Source: Eutypa lata (Eukaryota > Ascomycota > Sordariomycetes > Xylariales > Diatrypaceae). From it: a stretch of 64,000 nt of DNA. Under the pieces are notes generated by a model. It did not search any database. It was given only the letters and a program-made list of their open reading frames with translations, and had not been told where the DNA came from. The stretch spans positions 539,646 to 603,645 of the forward strand of contig JAKULF010000019.1 of the NCBI GenBank assembly GCA_022661535.1. Reading direction: 5' to 3'. Shown here piece after piece: positions 13,311 to 26,233 of this stretch (positions are counted from its first letter, which is position 1; the number at the start of each line of letters is the position of its first letter). The position numbers were made by a program, and so were the translations under genes.

Positions 13311-13473
13311 AATTAGTTATATATAAATGGATAAAATGTAGGTTTTTAATATAATTAATGTAATAAGCTTGTAATGTAATGGCTAAATCTATAAATATAA
13401 TAATTATAATTCGAAGTTTTTAAATTCGAATCTCGTTTAATAAGGTATAAAATTAAATAACTTATTTTTTATA
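13311..13473 (+). other. tRNA-like (pol III box) insert in A copy 1, possible SINE relic
   Basis: This segment is present in A copies 1 and 4 and absent from copies 2 and 3. It is flanked by similar 16-17-base stretches, aactacttatttttag (13295-13310) and aactatttaacttttaa (13474-13490), which look like a mutated target duplication. It contains ttcgaatc (13427-13434), matching the core of a tRNA B box. About 55 bases upstream is taatgtaatgg, which is what an A box of the type TAGC..A..GG becomes after C-to-T and G-to-A changes. The acceptor arms do not pair, so it is not a tRNA gene as it stands. It could be a tRNA-derived SINE or a tRNA pseudogene. Chance similarity is possible. Confidence 0.35.
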
Positions 13474-13504
13474 AACTATTTAACTTTTAATTAAGTAGTT
13501 TAAG

Positions 13505-13615
13505 TAATAACAAGACTTATAACTTATAAACTTATAAACTTATAATTTATAAATTTATAAACTTATAACTTATAAATTTATAAACTTATAATTTATAAAT
13601 TTATAAAACTTATAT
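13505..13615 (+). repeat. AT-rich octamer array (acttataa) in A copy 1
   Basis: Tandem variants of acttataa/atttataa. The same array occurs at about 21893-21970 (copy 2), 41728-41800 (copy 3) and reversed at about 57710-57835 (copy 4). The unit is exactly what the C-rich unit acctacag becomes if its Cs and G are mutated. It may therefore be an older, fully converted part of the same minisatellite, although in all four copies it is in the converted state. Confidence 0.7.
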
Positions 13616-13913
13616 ATATAGAAAAAAGCGTTATAATTTAAAAATAAATCGTAATAATAATGTAAAATTTAATTATAAAATAACCTTCGATTAATTTTAA
13701 CAGCTTAATTGCTTTATACGTATAATAGCTTTTAAGTTCGAATTTTAATAAGTTAAAGGTTTTTTAAAGGTTAAACTAGTTATATTAGCTTTTGCTGCAT
13801 AATAAAATTTTTCCGCTCGAAAAGAGAAAAAAAAAAGGTCTTTATAATTTGTTTATAAGCAAAGGGTCGTATTTTTTTTTTTTCGAACGTAACGGTTAAG
13901 AAAAATTTTAATT

Positions 13914-14813
13914 TTTTAAACGATAAAAATAAAATAATTAAAAAAATATTTTTATTATTATTATTTATTTATATATATTATATTAAAAATATTATTAAAT
14001 GTTTTTATTTTTTAAATAATATATTTAAATTTAAAAATTTTAATTTTATTAATAATTAATTAAATTATTATTATATATTATTTTATTTAAAAATTAAATA
14101 AATATTTTATTAATTATTTTTTAAATATTTTTTAATATTATTTTATATTTAAATAAAATATAAATTAAATTATTTATTAAATAATAAATTTAATAATAAA
14201 TATAAATATTTAATTTATTAATATATATATATTATTATTTATAATTATAATTAAATTAAATTTATAATTTCGTTAAATTTATATAAATATATTTATATAA
14301 TTAATTATTAATATTATTTTTAAAAATTTAACGTTTATTATAAAATATTTAAATATAAATATAAAAGTTTATATAAAAATTTATTAAATATTTACATTTT
14401 AATATATTTAATAAAAATTATTATTATTATTTATAATAATATAATAATATTAATTTTAAATATTATATAATATTAAATATAAATAAATTTATAAAAAACG
14501 TTAAAGGTTTTTTTAAATAAAATATTAAAATTATTCATTTAATAAAATAATTTTAATATTAATTTATTATAAATAAAAATTATTTTATTTTAATATTTTT
14601 AATTTATATTAAAATATTTATATTTTAATGTATTTTTTAATAAATAAAAAACTTTATAAATAAAATTAATATAAAAATTTAAAAATTTAATTTAATTTAA
14701 TTTAACTTTTATTTTTAAATAATAAATTAATATTATTAATTTATTTTAAAAATAATAAATTTTATATTAATAAATTATATAAATTATATAAATTATAAAT
14801 ATAATAATTATTT
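13914..14813. other. unassigned AT-rich DNA, left flank of the B nest
   Basis: Extremely A/T-rich with no gene. Because element B inserted at 14814-14818 / 36684-36688, this stretch was originally continuous with the DNA starting at 36684. Confidence 0.5.
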
Positions 14814-14818
14814 TATTT

Positions 14819-14983
14819 TAATATAATTAAAATTATAATAAAGTTTATATTATTATACTTTAAATTATAAAAACAACGAAAAGTTTAATATATAAAATTA
14901 ATAATTATTTTTCGTTATATTAATATATAAAGAAAAAAGTAAAGCTTTTATAAAATCTTTTTTAAAAGTATTAATTTATATTA
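14819..14983 (+). repeat. 5' LTR of forward element B (165 bp)
   Basis: It begins taatataattaaaatt and ends aatttatatta, consistent with mutated TG...CA ends. Copies recur in reverse at 26067-26233, 36422-36583 and 61253-61419, and split forward at 26009-26071 with 36584-36683. The shared core is ataattatttttcgttat. Preceded by tattt. Confidence 0.75.
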
Positions 14984-17900
14984 ATTATTTCTTTCGAAAT
15001 AAAAACGTTTACTTTTAAACTTTTTAAAATTTAATTCCCGAATTTTTTATATTTAAAGTTTTTTATAAACTTAAAATTTATTATTTTAAATTATTAAATC
15101 AATTAAAAAAAAATAAAAAAAAAATTAAATTTTTTTTTTATAAATTATAAATAAAAACGAAAAAATAATTAAAAAAAATTAAATAATTTTTTTTAAAAAA
15201 TAATTAAAACTTTTTTAAAAACGAAAAAACTTTTAAAAAAACTTTTTTTTATCGAAAAGTTTAACGAATATTTAATTAAACTTTATAATAAACAATATAT
15301 TTTAAAATAATAAAATATTTTTAATTAATAATTTTAAAAAAAAATTTATTAAATTTTCGATCGAAAAATTTAATAATAAAATATTTTAATTTTTAAAATC
15401 GAAATTTTATATTTACGTTAATACGTTTAATTTTAAATAATATTTTTTAATTAATAATTAAAACGTTACGTATATTTTTATTAAAAATTTAAATATAATT
15501 TTTAACGTTTTTAAAATATTAAATAATACGATTTATTATACGATTTAAATTTATAAATTATAAAAATTTAATATTAACATTAATAAAAAAAACTTTTAAC
15601 CTTTTATTAAAAGTTAAAAATTCGATCGATATTTTTTACGATTTTTTAATTAATATTTTTTATAACTTTTTAAATTTAATATAAAAAATTTAAAAAACTT
15701 TTTAAAATAAATTTAAAAGTTAAAAAGCGATTAACTTTTCGTTATTTTTAATAATAATAAAAATTTTAACTTTATTTTTATAAAAGTTTATAAAAAACGA
15801 AATAAATTTAATTATAAATTTAATATTAAAATTAAAAATAATTATAATAATATTTATAATTATATTTAAATTAATAAATTTAAACGATTAAAAACTTTAA
15901 ATAACGATTTATATTTATTAAAAATATTTTTTAACGAATTTAATTTAAAAAATCTTTTTTAAAAATTTTAAAAAAAAAAAATGTTATAAAAGTTTTAAAT
16001 AAATTAAAAGCCGAAAAATTTATAATAATTTTAAATTTTTTTTAAAAAACTTTTAATATAAAATCGTTAATAATGTTTACTTTTTTTAAAATAAAATTAA
16101 AAAGAATGTTTAAATTTAAATTTAAAGCTTTATCGAAAATAATACGAAAAATTTTAAATTAAATAATAATAATTAAAAAAACTTAAGAAAATCTTTTTTA
16201 ATTACGGTGTAAATTATATTATTAAATTTTTTAATAATAATTTTAAAATATAAACGTAAAGTTTTCGTTATAATAAATAAAATAAAATTAATTTAAAAAA
16301 TTAAAGCGAAAATAAATTAAAATAATCTTTTTAAAGTTAAGTTTTATAAAATTTAATTATTAATATCGAAATTCGTTAAAAAAGTTTATCAAGCTTTTTT
16401 TCTTAAGTTTTTTAAGCTTTTTATTGTTACGTTTTTAAAACGTTTTTTTTAAATTAAAATTAATAATAAATATCGTAAAAAAAAAGTAATAATAATAAAA
16501 CTTTTAAAAAAAAATTAAAATTAAATTAAAATTAAAAATATTTATTTTAAAACTTCAATAAAGTTTAAGTTTTATTTATTAATTAAACGAAATTATAAAA
16601 ATTAATTAAATATAATATTTATACGGAAAAGATTTTTAAACCTTTTTAATTATTATCGTAAATACGAATCGTTTTAAATGAAATAATATTCGATAATTAA
16701 ATTAATTATTAAAAATTTATAATTTTAAATTAAATTTTAAATTTTTATTTATAAATAATTTAAAGAATATTATAAAATAAAATATAAAGTTTAATTTTCG
16801 ACATTTTAACGTTAAGTTTAATTTTAACAAAATAATTGTAAATTTTATATTAATTTTTAAAAATATTTAATATTCGTAATTTAAATAACGAATATAAAAT
16901 TATTTTCGTTAAAAAGTTAATTTACGTTTTAACGGTAATTTTTATTTTCGATATTTTTAATTTAATTTTTAATAAATTCATTAATATTTTTATTTACGAT
17001 TTAAATTAAAACTTTTTAAACGTTTTTATTAATTTAAAGTTTAATATTAATGTTATTTTATACGTTTAAAAAAAATTTTATATTAAAAATTATTTTTTAA
17101 AATTATAAATATTTATAATTTTTAAATTTTAATTATTATAATTTTAATATAAAAATTAAAAAAAAAAAGTAAGAATTAAACGAAATTAAAAAATTACGAT
17201 TAAAAAATTATAAAAAGTTAAAATTAAACGAAATAAAAAAGTTAATATTAAAAAATAATAAAAAATAAAGATTTTATATTATAATAAAAAATAATTAAAA
17301 AAGATAAATAAAATAAAAAATTAAAAAGTAATAATAACAAAAATTAAAAATAAAAAAATTTAAATTTTTTTTAAAGATTTAATAATTATTAATTATAATT
17401 ATTAAATTAAATTTAAAATTTTTTATTTAAATTAATAAAAAATTTTATAATATAAAATATTATAAAAAGTTTCGATAAATTTTATAAAAAAAAATAAATT
17501 AAAAAGTTTTAACGTATTTTTTAAAAGTTAAAAATAATAATTTAAATAAATGAATGTTAATATTAAATTTAAAAATTATATTTATAACTTTTTAATTAAT
17601 AAAATTATAAATATCGTTATATTAAAAAATAAAAATCGATTATTTATTTAAATCGAATAAAATAAATTTAAATAATAAATTCGTTTTTTTTATTTTAATT
17701 TTAATTTATTTATAAAAAAAGATTTTTTTTATATTAAAGTTATTAATTAATTTTATTATATTTTTTATAAAGATTAATTAAAAATATTATTTATTATTTT
17801 TTAAATTATAATTTTTTTATTATATTAAATATTTTAAAATTAATTTTTTATTATTTTTATTTATAAATATATAATTAAATTATAATCGTTTTTTTAAAAG

Positions 17901-20900
17901 TTTTTTATTAATAACGTTAAATAAAAATAAAATATAAATACGATACGATAAATTTATTAATAACGAAAAAAATTTAATTTATAAATTAAATTATTTATTT
18001 TTTTAATTATATTAAAAAAACCGGTTTTTTATTAAAAGAAATTTTGTAAAAAATTATTTAATAAATAATAATTATAATAAAATTTAAAATAAACTTTTTA
18101 ATTAATTTATATTTAAAAAACAAAATTAAATTATAACGAATTTTTATATTTATAATAACGAAATTAATTATAAATTAAGCTTTTTTTAATAAAACCTTTT
18201 ATTAATTTTATAATTAATAAAACCTTTTATTAATTTTATAATTAATAAAAAGTTTAAAAAGTTTAAAAATTAAAAAAAAAATTAAAATTTAAATTTATAT
18301 ATTATTTTATTAAAGAATTTATTTAAAATTAAATATTTAAAATTATTAAAATTATATTACAAAGTAAATAAAATTTAATTTTAAAATATATTTAAAATTA
18401 TTATATAATATTATATTACGATTTTTATATTTTAAATTTTTCGTTTTAAAAAATAATTTATTTATAAATTATACGTTATTAATATCGTTAATTAAATATT
18501 ATTTATTAAATTTCGTTAATAAATTTAAAATTACGATTATTAATAGTTTTATATAAAGATTTTTAATTAAAAAATGAAAAAAACTTTAAAAATAAATTTA
18601 AATTAAATCTTTATAATATAAATAATATAATTTAAAATAATAATATTTTTTTAATTAAATTTATAAATTATTATAAAGTTTATATTAAACTTTTTATAAT
18701 TTAAAATTCTTTATATAAAATTTTTAAAAAATATATCTTTAAAAATTATTAAAAAAATTTATATTATAATATAAAAAAGTTATAATAATAATTCGATCGA
18801 TTTAATTTCGTTAAGTTTTTTTTTAACGATTTATAGAAATTTTTAAATAAAAAAAATATTTAATATAAATTAATAATTTTTTTAAAAAATTAAAAATAAT
18901 TATATAAATTATATTAAAATAAAATTTTTTATTATAAATTATTTCGAAATTTTTTTATATATAAAAGTTTAAAATATAAAATTTTTTATCGTTTATATTA
19001 TTAATATTAAATAAAGGATTTTTTTTTATTTAATTAAAAATAAAAATCTTTATTAAAAATATTTTTAATTTTTTTTTAAAATTAAACGATAATTTTAAAT
19101 ATTTTTTCGTTTAAAATATATTTATTTATTAAACGTTTTCGAAATATTAAATTAATATTTATTTTAATAATTATTATAAAGTTATAATGATTTTAAATTA
19201 AATTATAAATAAAAAAATCGTTTTTTATATAATTAAAATCGTTAAATATATTTTTAAATTAAATTTTTATTTTTTGTATTTTTTTTAAATTTTTTTAAAA
19301 GTATTTATAATTAAAATTTAAAATAAAATATTTAATACGAAATTAATATTTTTAAAAATATATTGAATATTAAATTAAAATTATAATAAATACGTAAAAA
19401 TTATAAAAAGTTTTAAATTTAATTTAATAAAATCTTATAATTTAAAATTAATTTATTTTATAATTTTTTTAATAATTTAATAATTAATAAAGATTATAAA
19501 AAATCAAATAAAAAATAAAAATCGTATATATAAATTATAATAAATTTATATAAAATATATTATTTTTAATTTAATAATATAATATTTTTTTTTTCGTTTT
19601 AATAAAAACTTTATTAAAAAATATAATTAATTTAATATTTTTAATAAAAATATATTAACCGTTTTAATTTTTACGATAATAAAAAATTATAACGTTAAAA
19701 GTTTATTTTTAAATTACGTTTAATTTTATAAAAACGATTTAAAAAGAATTTTAATATATTAAATAATTAAATTTTAATAAATCTTTTTAAATAATATCGA
19801 AATTATAACGTTTAAATTTAATAAGTTTAAATTTTTATTTAAAAGTTTATTAACGACGTTAAATAATTTTAAAAAATATAATTTAAATAATACGATTTTT
19901 CGTTAATATAATAACTTTATAAAATTATAAAAAAAAATTTTTATTAATTTTATAATATAAATTTTTTTAAGAATTTTATTATTTTAATATATTTTTTAAA
20001 TTTCTTTTAAATAAATAAAGTATTTTAATTTTTTAAAAGTTAATAAACGATTTTTTATAATTAATATATTAAAGTTATTAATAAAAGTTTTTAATAAAAT
20101 TATAACGAAATAATTAAAAAAGATTTTTTAATTAAAAACGTTAAATCGAAGTTATTAAATATATTAAAAATTTTAATTAAATATTTAATGTATTTTTTTA
20201 TTATAATATTTATAATAATTATATTATTAATAAAAATATTAATAAATTTTTTTAAAAAACGTAAATGTTAATTTATAAATTCTTATAAAATTTTATAAAA
20301 ATTACGTTAAAAATTTTAAATTTTTATAATAAAATAATTATTATACGGTTTTAATAATTAAATTAAATTAAAATTTAATAAAAAAAATTTAATACATTAA
20401 TTATAAATAAATATTATTTAATAAATAATTTATTAATTATATCGTTTTAAAAAATTTTAAAATCGCGATTTTATTTATAAATTAAAAATTAATAATTATA
20501 CGATTTTTTTAAAATATAATTTTTATTTTTATTTTAAATAATATAATTTTTAATTATATTATTATTTTATTATAAAAACTTAATTTTAAAAATTTAAAAA
20601 GTTTTTTAAACGATAAATAAAAAATTAATTATAAAAAAAAAGAATTTATATTTTTAAATCTTTTTTTAATACGTATAAATTAAAAAGTTTCGTTAATTAT
20701 AATTTAATTTTTTAAATCGAAAGAATAAAATTTATATAATTATATTTAACATTATGAATTATTAATAAAATTAATTTATATTTTTTTATTATTAAAAAAA
20801 TTAAAAAAAAAATTTTTTAATAAAGAAAAACTTTTAATTAAATTTTTTATATAAATTACGAAAATAAATTTATTATTATATATATAAATTTTATATTTAA

Positions 20901-21276
20901 TTTTAATTTTAAATATATTAATAAATTTAAAAATATTAAATATTAAAAAGAATTTATTAATTTTTTTTTTATATTTTTAAATAGTTTTTTAAAAAAATTT
21001 TAAAGTAATTTTTTTAAAAATAAAAACGTTAATTATATTTTCGAAAAAAATAAATTTAATTAATAATTAAAAAATAAATTTTTTAATTTTTTTAATATCG
21101 TTATAATTTTCGTTATTAAAAATTATAACGATTTATATTATAAAAGTTTTTTTTTAAAATATTATTAAATAATTATTATAATTATAATTTTTAAAAAAAA
21201 AATATTTTAATTATATAATAATTTTTTTTTAAAAATATTAATAATATTTATAAAAATAAATATTTTTTTCGTTTTT
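14984..21276 (+). other. interior of forward element B, left part
   Basis: Aligns in reverse complement with about 30050-36421 and again with about 53720-61252 (apart from the A insertion there). Comparing the three copies shows single C/T and G/A changes at many sites, and in places one copy keeps a C or G lost in the others. No frame is open for long and no conserved domain is readable. A purine-rich stretch around 17160-17350, if translated on +, would give a Lys/Glu-rich tail, but stops are as frequent as expected by chance. Confidence 0.5.
18188..18243 (+). repeat. tandem duplication of a 28-bp unit
   Basis: The unit aataaaaccttttattaatt... occurs twice back to back inside forward element B. 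I do not see the doubling in the inner reverse copy near 33690, so it probably arose locally after the copies diverged. Confidence 0.7.
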
Positions 21277-22260
21277 TAATTAAAAATTATTTTATAATAA
21301 ATTTAAATTATTTAATTATATTATTAAATATCGATTAATTATATAATAAATACTTTAAAATATATATTTATTATTATAATAACTTTTAATTAAATGTATT
21401 TATTTCGAAAAATATATATATAACTTATAATCGCAGTTAATTAAATACATCTTCTTTTTCGGTTTATATACTTAACCCTTTTGAACCTAGCTTTACAAAC
21501 CTACAAACCTACAGACCTATAAACCTACAAACCTACTAGCCACCTTTCGGACCTATAAGCCACTTTTCGGACCTACAAGCCACTTACAAACCTACAAGCC
21601 ACTTACAGACTTACAGCCTTACAACTTACAACCTGCAGCCTTACGGCCTACAGCCTACAAACCTACAAACCTACAGACCTACAGGGTAACTTACAGACTT
21701 ACAGACTTATAAACTTATAAACCTATAAACCTACAAACTTATAAACTTACAAGGTAACTTATAAACCTTTAAACCTTTAAACTTAAATAACTTAATTATT
21801 AATAACTTAAGTAATGTTATATTAATTATTTATTTAATTTAATTATTAATTACTTAACTTTTAATTAAATAATTTAAGTAATAATAAAACTTATAACTTA
21901 TAAACTTATAAACTTATAATTTATAAACTTATAAACTTATAACTTATAAATTTATAAACTTATAAAACTTATATATATAAAAATAAAGCGTTATAATTTA
22001 AAAATAAATCGTAATAATAATATAAAACTTAATTATAAAATAACCTTTAATTAATTTTAATAATTTAATCGCTTTATACGTATAATAATTTTTAAGTTTA
22101 AATTTTAATAAGTTAAAGGTTTTTTAAAGGTTAAGTTAATTATATTAACTTTTATTTCGCAAAAGGTTTTTTTATTTAAAAAGAAAAAAAACGATTTTTA
22201 TAATTTATTTATAAGCGAAAAGCCGTATCGTTTTTTTCGAACGTAATAATTAAAAAAAAA
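21277..22260 (+). mobile_element. solo LTR-like element A, copy 2 (short form), inside element B
   Basis: About 0.98 kb. Element B is cut after cgttttt (21276) and resumes at tttataattaatta (22261). The uninterrupted inner B reads cgttttataattaatt in the reverse sense near 30115, so this is a clean insertion with a target duplication of about 4 bases. It lacks the tRNA-like insert of copies 1 and 4. Its minisatellite (about 21430-21785) is in a half-mutated state: units on the left still read acctacag, while those on the right read acttataa. Confidence 0.75.
21430..21785 (+). repeat. half-mutated C-rich minisatellite in A copy 2
   Basis: Same order of motifs as 12893-13200. Within one array, units grade from acctacag through acctacaa and acctataa to acttataa, with the damage heaviest on the right (after about 21690). 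The head box is also partly converted: gcagttaattaaatac here against gcagctgattgggtgc in copies 1 and 3. Confidence 0.8.
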
Positions 22261-25200
22261 TTTATAATTAATTACGAATTTAAAAATATCGTTAATAATA
22301 ATTATAAAATAAAAATTTTACAAAAATTCGTTATTATTTATAACGAAAAAAATTATATATAAAATAAAAATATATAATATAAATTTAATAAAAATTATAA
22401 TATTTTTTTAAATAACGAATTTATATTTATATAAAAATTTCTTTTTAATAAAAAATTTAAATCGAAATTTTTTATAATTTATACGTAAACGTTTAAAATA
22501 TTTATTTTAATTTAATTAAAAATTATTTCGAAAATATATAAAAAAAAAAGCGTTTTTTTTAAAAAGAAATTTATTATTAATATTTTTAATTTAAATTTTA
22601 AAATGTTATAATAAAATCGAAAATATAATAAAATTTCGTAATTAAAAACGATTAATAAAAATATTAAAATAATTAATATTTAAATATATTATCGTTATAT
22701 AATTTATATTATTTAAATAAATAAAAAGTATATAATATATATATTTAAAAAGAATTACGTTTATTAAAAATAATTAAAAAATTTTAATAAAAATTAAATC
22801 GAATATATTATTAATTATAAAAGTTTTATTATTTTTAATTTAATATTATAAAATCGAAGTAATTAAAAAATTTAAAACGTTTATAATGATTAATTTATTT
22901 CGTTAATATTATTATATAATATTATAAAAAAAAAATTTAAAACGAAAATCGAAATATTAAAAATAATAAAAATATATAAACGTATTAAAAGTTTTTTTAT
23001 TATGTTTTTTAAAGTATTATTTATAAGTTATTAAATACCTTTTAATATTAAAAATAATTTTACGAATTAAAAAAAATATAAAATAAATAAATTTAATAAT
23101 ATTTTTAAACTTTTTTTTAATATATTTTTTTTCTCGAATTATATTTTTTAATTATAAAATAATTTTTATTACGTAATTTTTTAATATATTTTTTTAATTA
23201 TAAATTATTCGTCGTTAAAAAATTTTAATTTTTTATTTTTTATTAATTTTTATCGTTTTTTTAAAATTTACGTATACGTTTATTATAATTACGTTAATAT
23301 TTTTAATAATAATTATTATAATTATTATTAATAAATAAACGTTAAAATCGATAATTATATTTTTAATAAAAATCTTAATAATTTTTACGATTATAAATAA
23401 AATTAATACGATAAACTTTATTATAAAAATCGTTAAAATTAATAAATTAAATGAAAAACTTTTTAATTTAATTAATATAAATTTAATAAAAATAAATTAT
23501 TTATTTTAAAATTTTAAAATTTATAATTTATTTATTAATAAAAGTTTAATTAATAAAATTAATAAAAATAATTATTAAAAAAATTTATTTTTAAATATTA
23601 ATAAAATTTATTTTTATAATAAACATTTAATTAAAATTTATAAATTTAAATAAAAAAAAATTAATATAAAAATTTAAAACATTAAAAATCGTTTTACGAT
23701 AAATATAAACTTTTTTTTTAAATATTAAAAAGATTTATTAAATTTTAAATTTACGTTTAATTTAACGATTAAAATAAAGCGAATTTTAAATTTAAAGGAT
23801 ATATTAAATAAATAAATTAAAATTTATAAATGTATAAATTTAAATAATATTTATAAATTAAAATTAAAAAAAAAATTTAATAAAATTTTATCGTAAATTA
23901 AAAGTTTTAATTAAAAAAAGATTTTAAAATATTAATTATATTTAATTAAAACATTTTAATAATTTTAAATGAAGTTAAATTAAAATTAATATATATAATT
24001 TATTTAATTATAAAATTAACTTAACTTATATATTATAATTAAGCATTATTACGAAAAAGTTAAAAAAAGTTATTTAAAATGATTTTTTTTAAAAAGTTTT
24101 TTAAAAAGTTTTTAAATTATTTTTTTAAATAAACAAATATTACGTTAATAAATATTTATTTTAATAATCATAAAATTTTTAACGTTATACTTTAAATTTA
24201 AATTTAAATACAAATATTTAATATTTTAAATTCTTTATTTATAAATAAATTTTTTATTATTTTAATTATTTATAAAATTACGAATAAAGTTTTTAATTAA
24301 TTTTTAAATAAAAATTGTTAAAAAAGTAATATTTATTTTCGTTATTTAATATATTAAGTTTAAATTAAAAGGAAAGGTTATATTAACGTTATTATTAAGT
24401 TTTAAAAAAAAGATTTTCGAAAATAATAATTTAAATAATTAATAAAAAAAGGATTAAAATAAAGAATTATTTTTAAATATAAATTTAAAAACTTTATTAT
24501 TAAAGAATAATTAAAAGGTTAATAATAAAATTTGTAAATAATAATTTAAAAAAAATTATATTAATTATATAATTTATTTATAAAATTATTTAATTTTTTT
24601 TAAATAAATTTTAAAATACGTTTTTTAAATAAAAAGTTTAAAATAAAAATATTAATGAAAATCTTTTAAAAAATATTTAAAATTAATTAACGAATTAATT
24701 AAAGCGAATTATTTAAAAATTAAAATTTTAAATAAAAATACGTAATTATTTTATAAAAGTTTTTAAACGAATAATTTCGTTAATGTTAAAAAAAGAATTA
24801 AAAAAAAATAACGAATAAATTTATAAAATTTAATAAAAAAATCGAAAAAGTTTTAAACGTTAAAATGCAAAATAAAGATTAATTTATTATTAATAAATTC
24901 GTTAATTAAAAATTAATATTAATGATTTATTAAAATAATTTTTTTAATAAGTTTTAATAATAATCTTTTTTAAAAGAAAAGTTTTTAAAAGTTAATATAA
25001 AGTTTTACGAAAAAAATAATTAAATAAAAAAGTTATTAAAAGGTTTAATTTAAAGTTTAATTTTTTAATAATAATAAATAATGTATTATAATAAAAAAAA
25101 TTATAATAAATATTTAAAGAATAATAATTTATAAAAATCTTTTAACGATATTAATAAATTAAAAGAATATAAAAGAAAAAAGTTAAAAAGAACGTAAAAT

Positions 25201-26008
25201 CGCTTTTAAATAAATTAAAAAATATAATTAATAAAAATTATAAAGATTATAAAGGTTTAATTTAAATTTTTAATAAAAAGTATAATAAAATAAAGCGTTA
25301 AAAAATAAAAATTTATATATAAATTAAAGTTTAAAAATAATAAATATAAATTTATTATTAAAGTTTATATATAAATTTAAAAAGTATTTATAAATTAATT
25401 TTTAAAATAAAGTTTAAAATTAATATTTTAAATTTAATTAATTTATTAAATTCCGAAGATTTAAATAAAATATTAATTATGCTTTTTATTATTAAATATA
25501 TTAATAAAAAAGTTAAAATATATTATAACGTTAAAATTTAATTTAAAAATTTAAAATATAAATAAGTTTTTAATAATAAAAGTTTTATTTAACCGTTATT
25601 AATATTAATGTTTTTATAATTAATTATTAATTTTATATAAAAGTTTTAATAATGTATAATATAAAAATTTAATATAACGTTTTTAAATATAAAATAAAAA
25701 CGAAAAAAAAAAATTTATTTTTATAATTTTTTAAAACTTTTTAATAATAAAAAACGAAAAGTTTTAATTATAAAAATATTAATTAAAGGTTTAATAATAT
25801 CGAAAATAATTAAGATTTTAATAAATATATTTTTTTAAATTATAATTTTAAATAATAAATAATGTAAAAAGTAAAATAAAATCTTTTTAAATATCGTTTT
25901 TAAAAAAAACGAATAAAAATCTTTTTAAAATATAAAAAATTTAAAAAAGATTTTATATAAAAGTATAAATAAAATTTTTTTTTTAAATTTTTAAAAATTT
26001 TTAATAAT
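22261..26008 (+). other. interior of forward element B, right part
   Basis: Matches about 26234-30120 in reverse complement and 61868-64000 in direct orientation (from about 23536). A recognisable shared stretch is around 23980-24110, with its mirror at about 28190-28310. No intact frame is present. The right edge abuts the split 3' LTR. Confidence 0.55.
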
Positions 26009-26066
26009 TAATATAATTAAAATTATAATAAAGTTTATATTATTATATTTTAAATTATAAAAATGA

Positions 26067-26233
26067 TAAAAAAAAATTAATATCTTTTAAAAAAAACTTA
26101 ATAAAAACTTTATTTTTTCTTTTATATATTAATATAACGAAAAATAATTATTAACTTTATATATTAAACTTTTCGTTGCTTTTATAATTTAAAATATAAT
26201 AATATAAATTTTATTATATTTTTAATTATATTA
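26067..26233 (-). repeat. 3' LTR of reverse element B
   Basis: Reverse complement of 14819-14983. It ends tttaattatatta. It adjoins the truncated forward LTR piece (26009-26071), so this point is the centre of the large B/B palindrome. Confidence 0.7.

Larger units (their letters stand above)
12721..13913 (+). mobile_element. solo LTR-like element A, copy 1 (long form)
   Basis: About 1.19 kb, starting taattaaaggttatttta and ending near cgaacgtaacggttaag. Three more copies lie at 21277-22260, 41233-42094 and 57421-58621 (minus). Copies 2 and 4 interrupt B elements that resume on the far side, so each copy is a free-standing insertion, best explained as a solo LTR. Order of parts: mutated AT-rich head, a GC-richer block with a CCAAT-type box (attgg, 12914-12918), a C-rich minisatellite, tandem 15-mers, a 163-bp insert with tRNA-like boxes, an AT-rich octamer array, and an AT-rich tail. 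This is the least mutated tail of the four (it still reads gctgcataa and ccgctcg near 13800). It has no coding capacity. Confidence 0.7.

Noticed and set aside
13371..13445. Functional tRNA gene
   Set aside because: B-box and A-box-like sequences are present, but the acceptor and T stems do not pair and the copy in A copy 4 is further mutated.
12721..22260. A copies 1 and 2 as the two LTRs of one 9.5-kb retrotransposon
   Set aside because: They are in the same orientation and well spaced, but copy 2 interrupts element B, which resumes after it, and the DNA between them contains the left flank and 5' LTR of B. Both are better explained as separate solo insertions.
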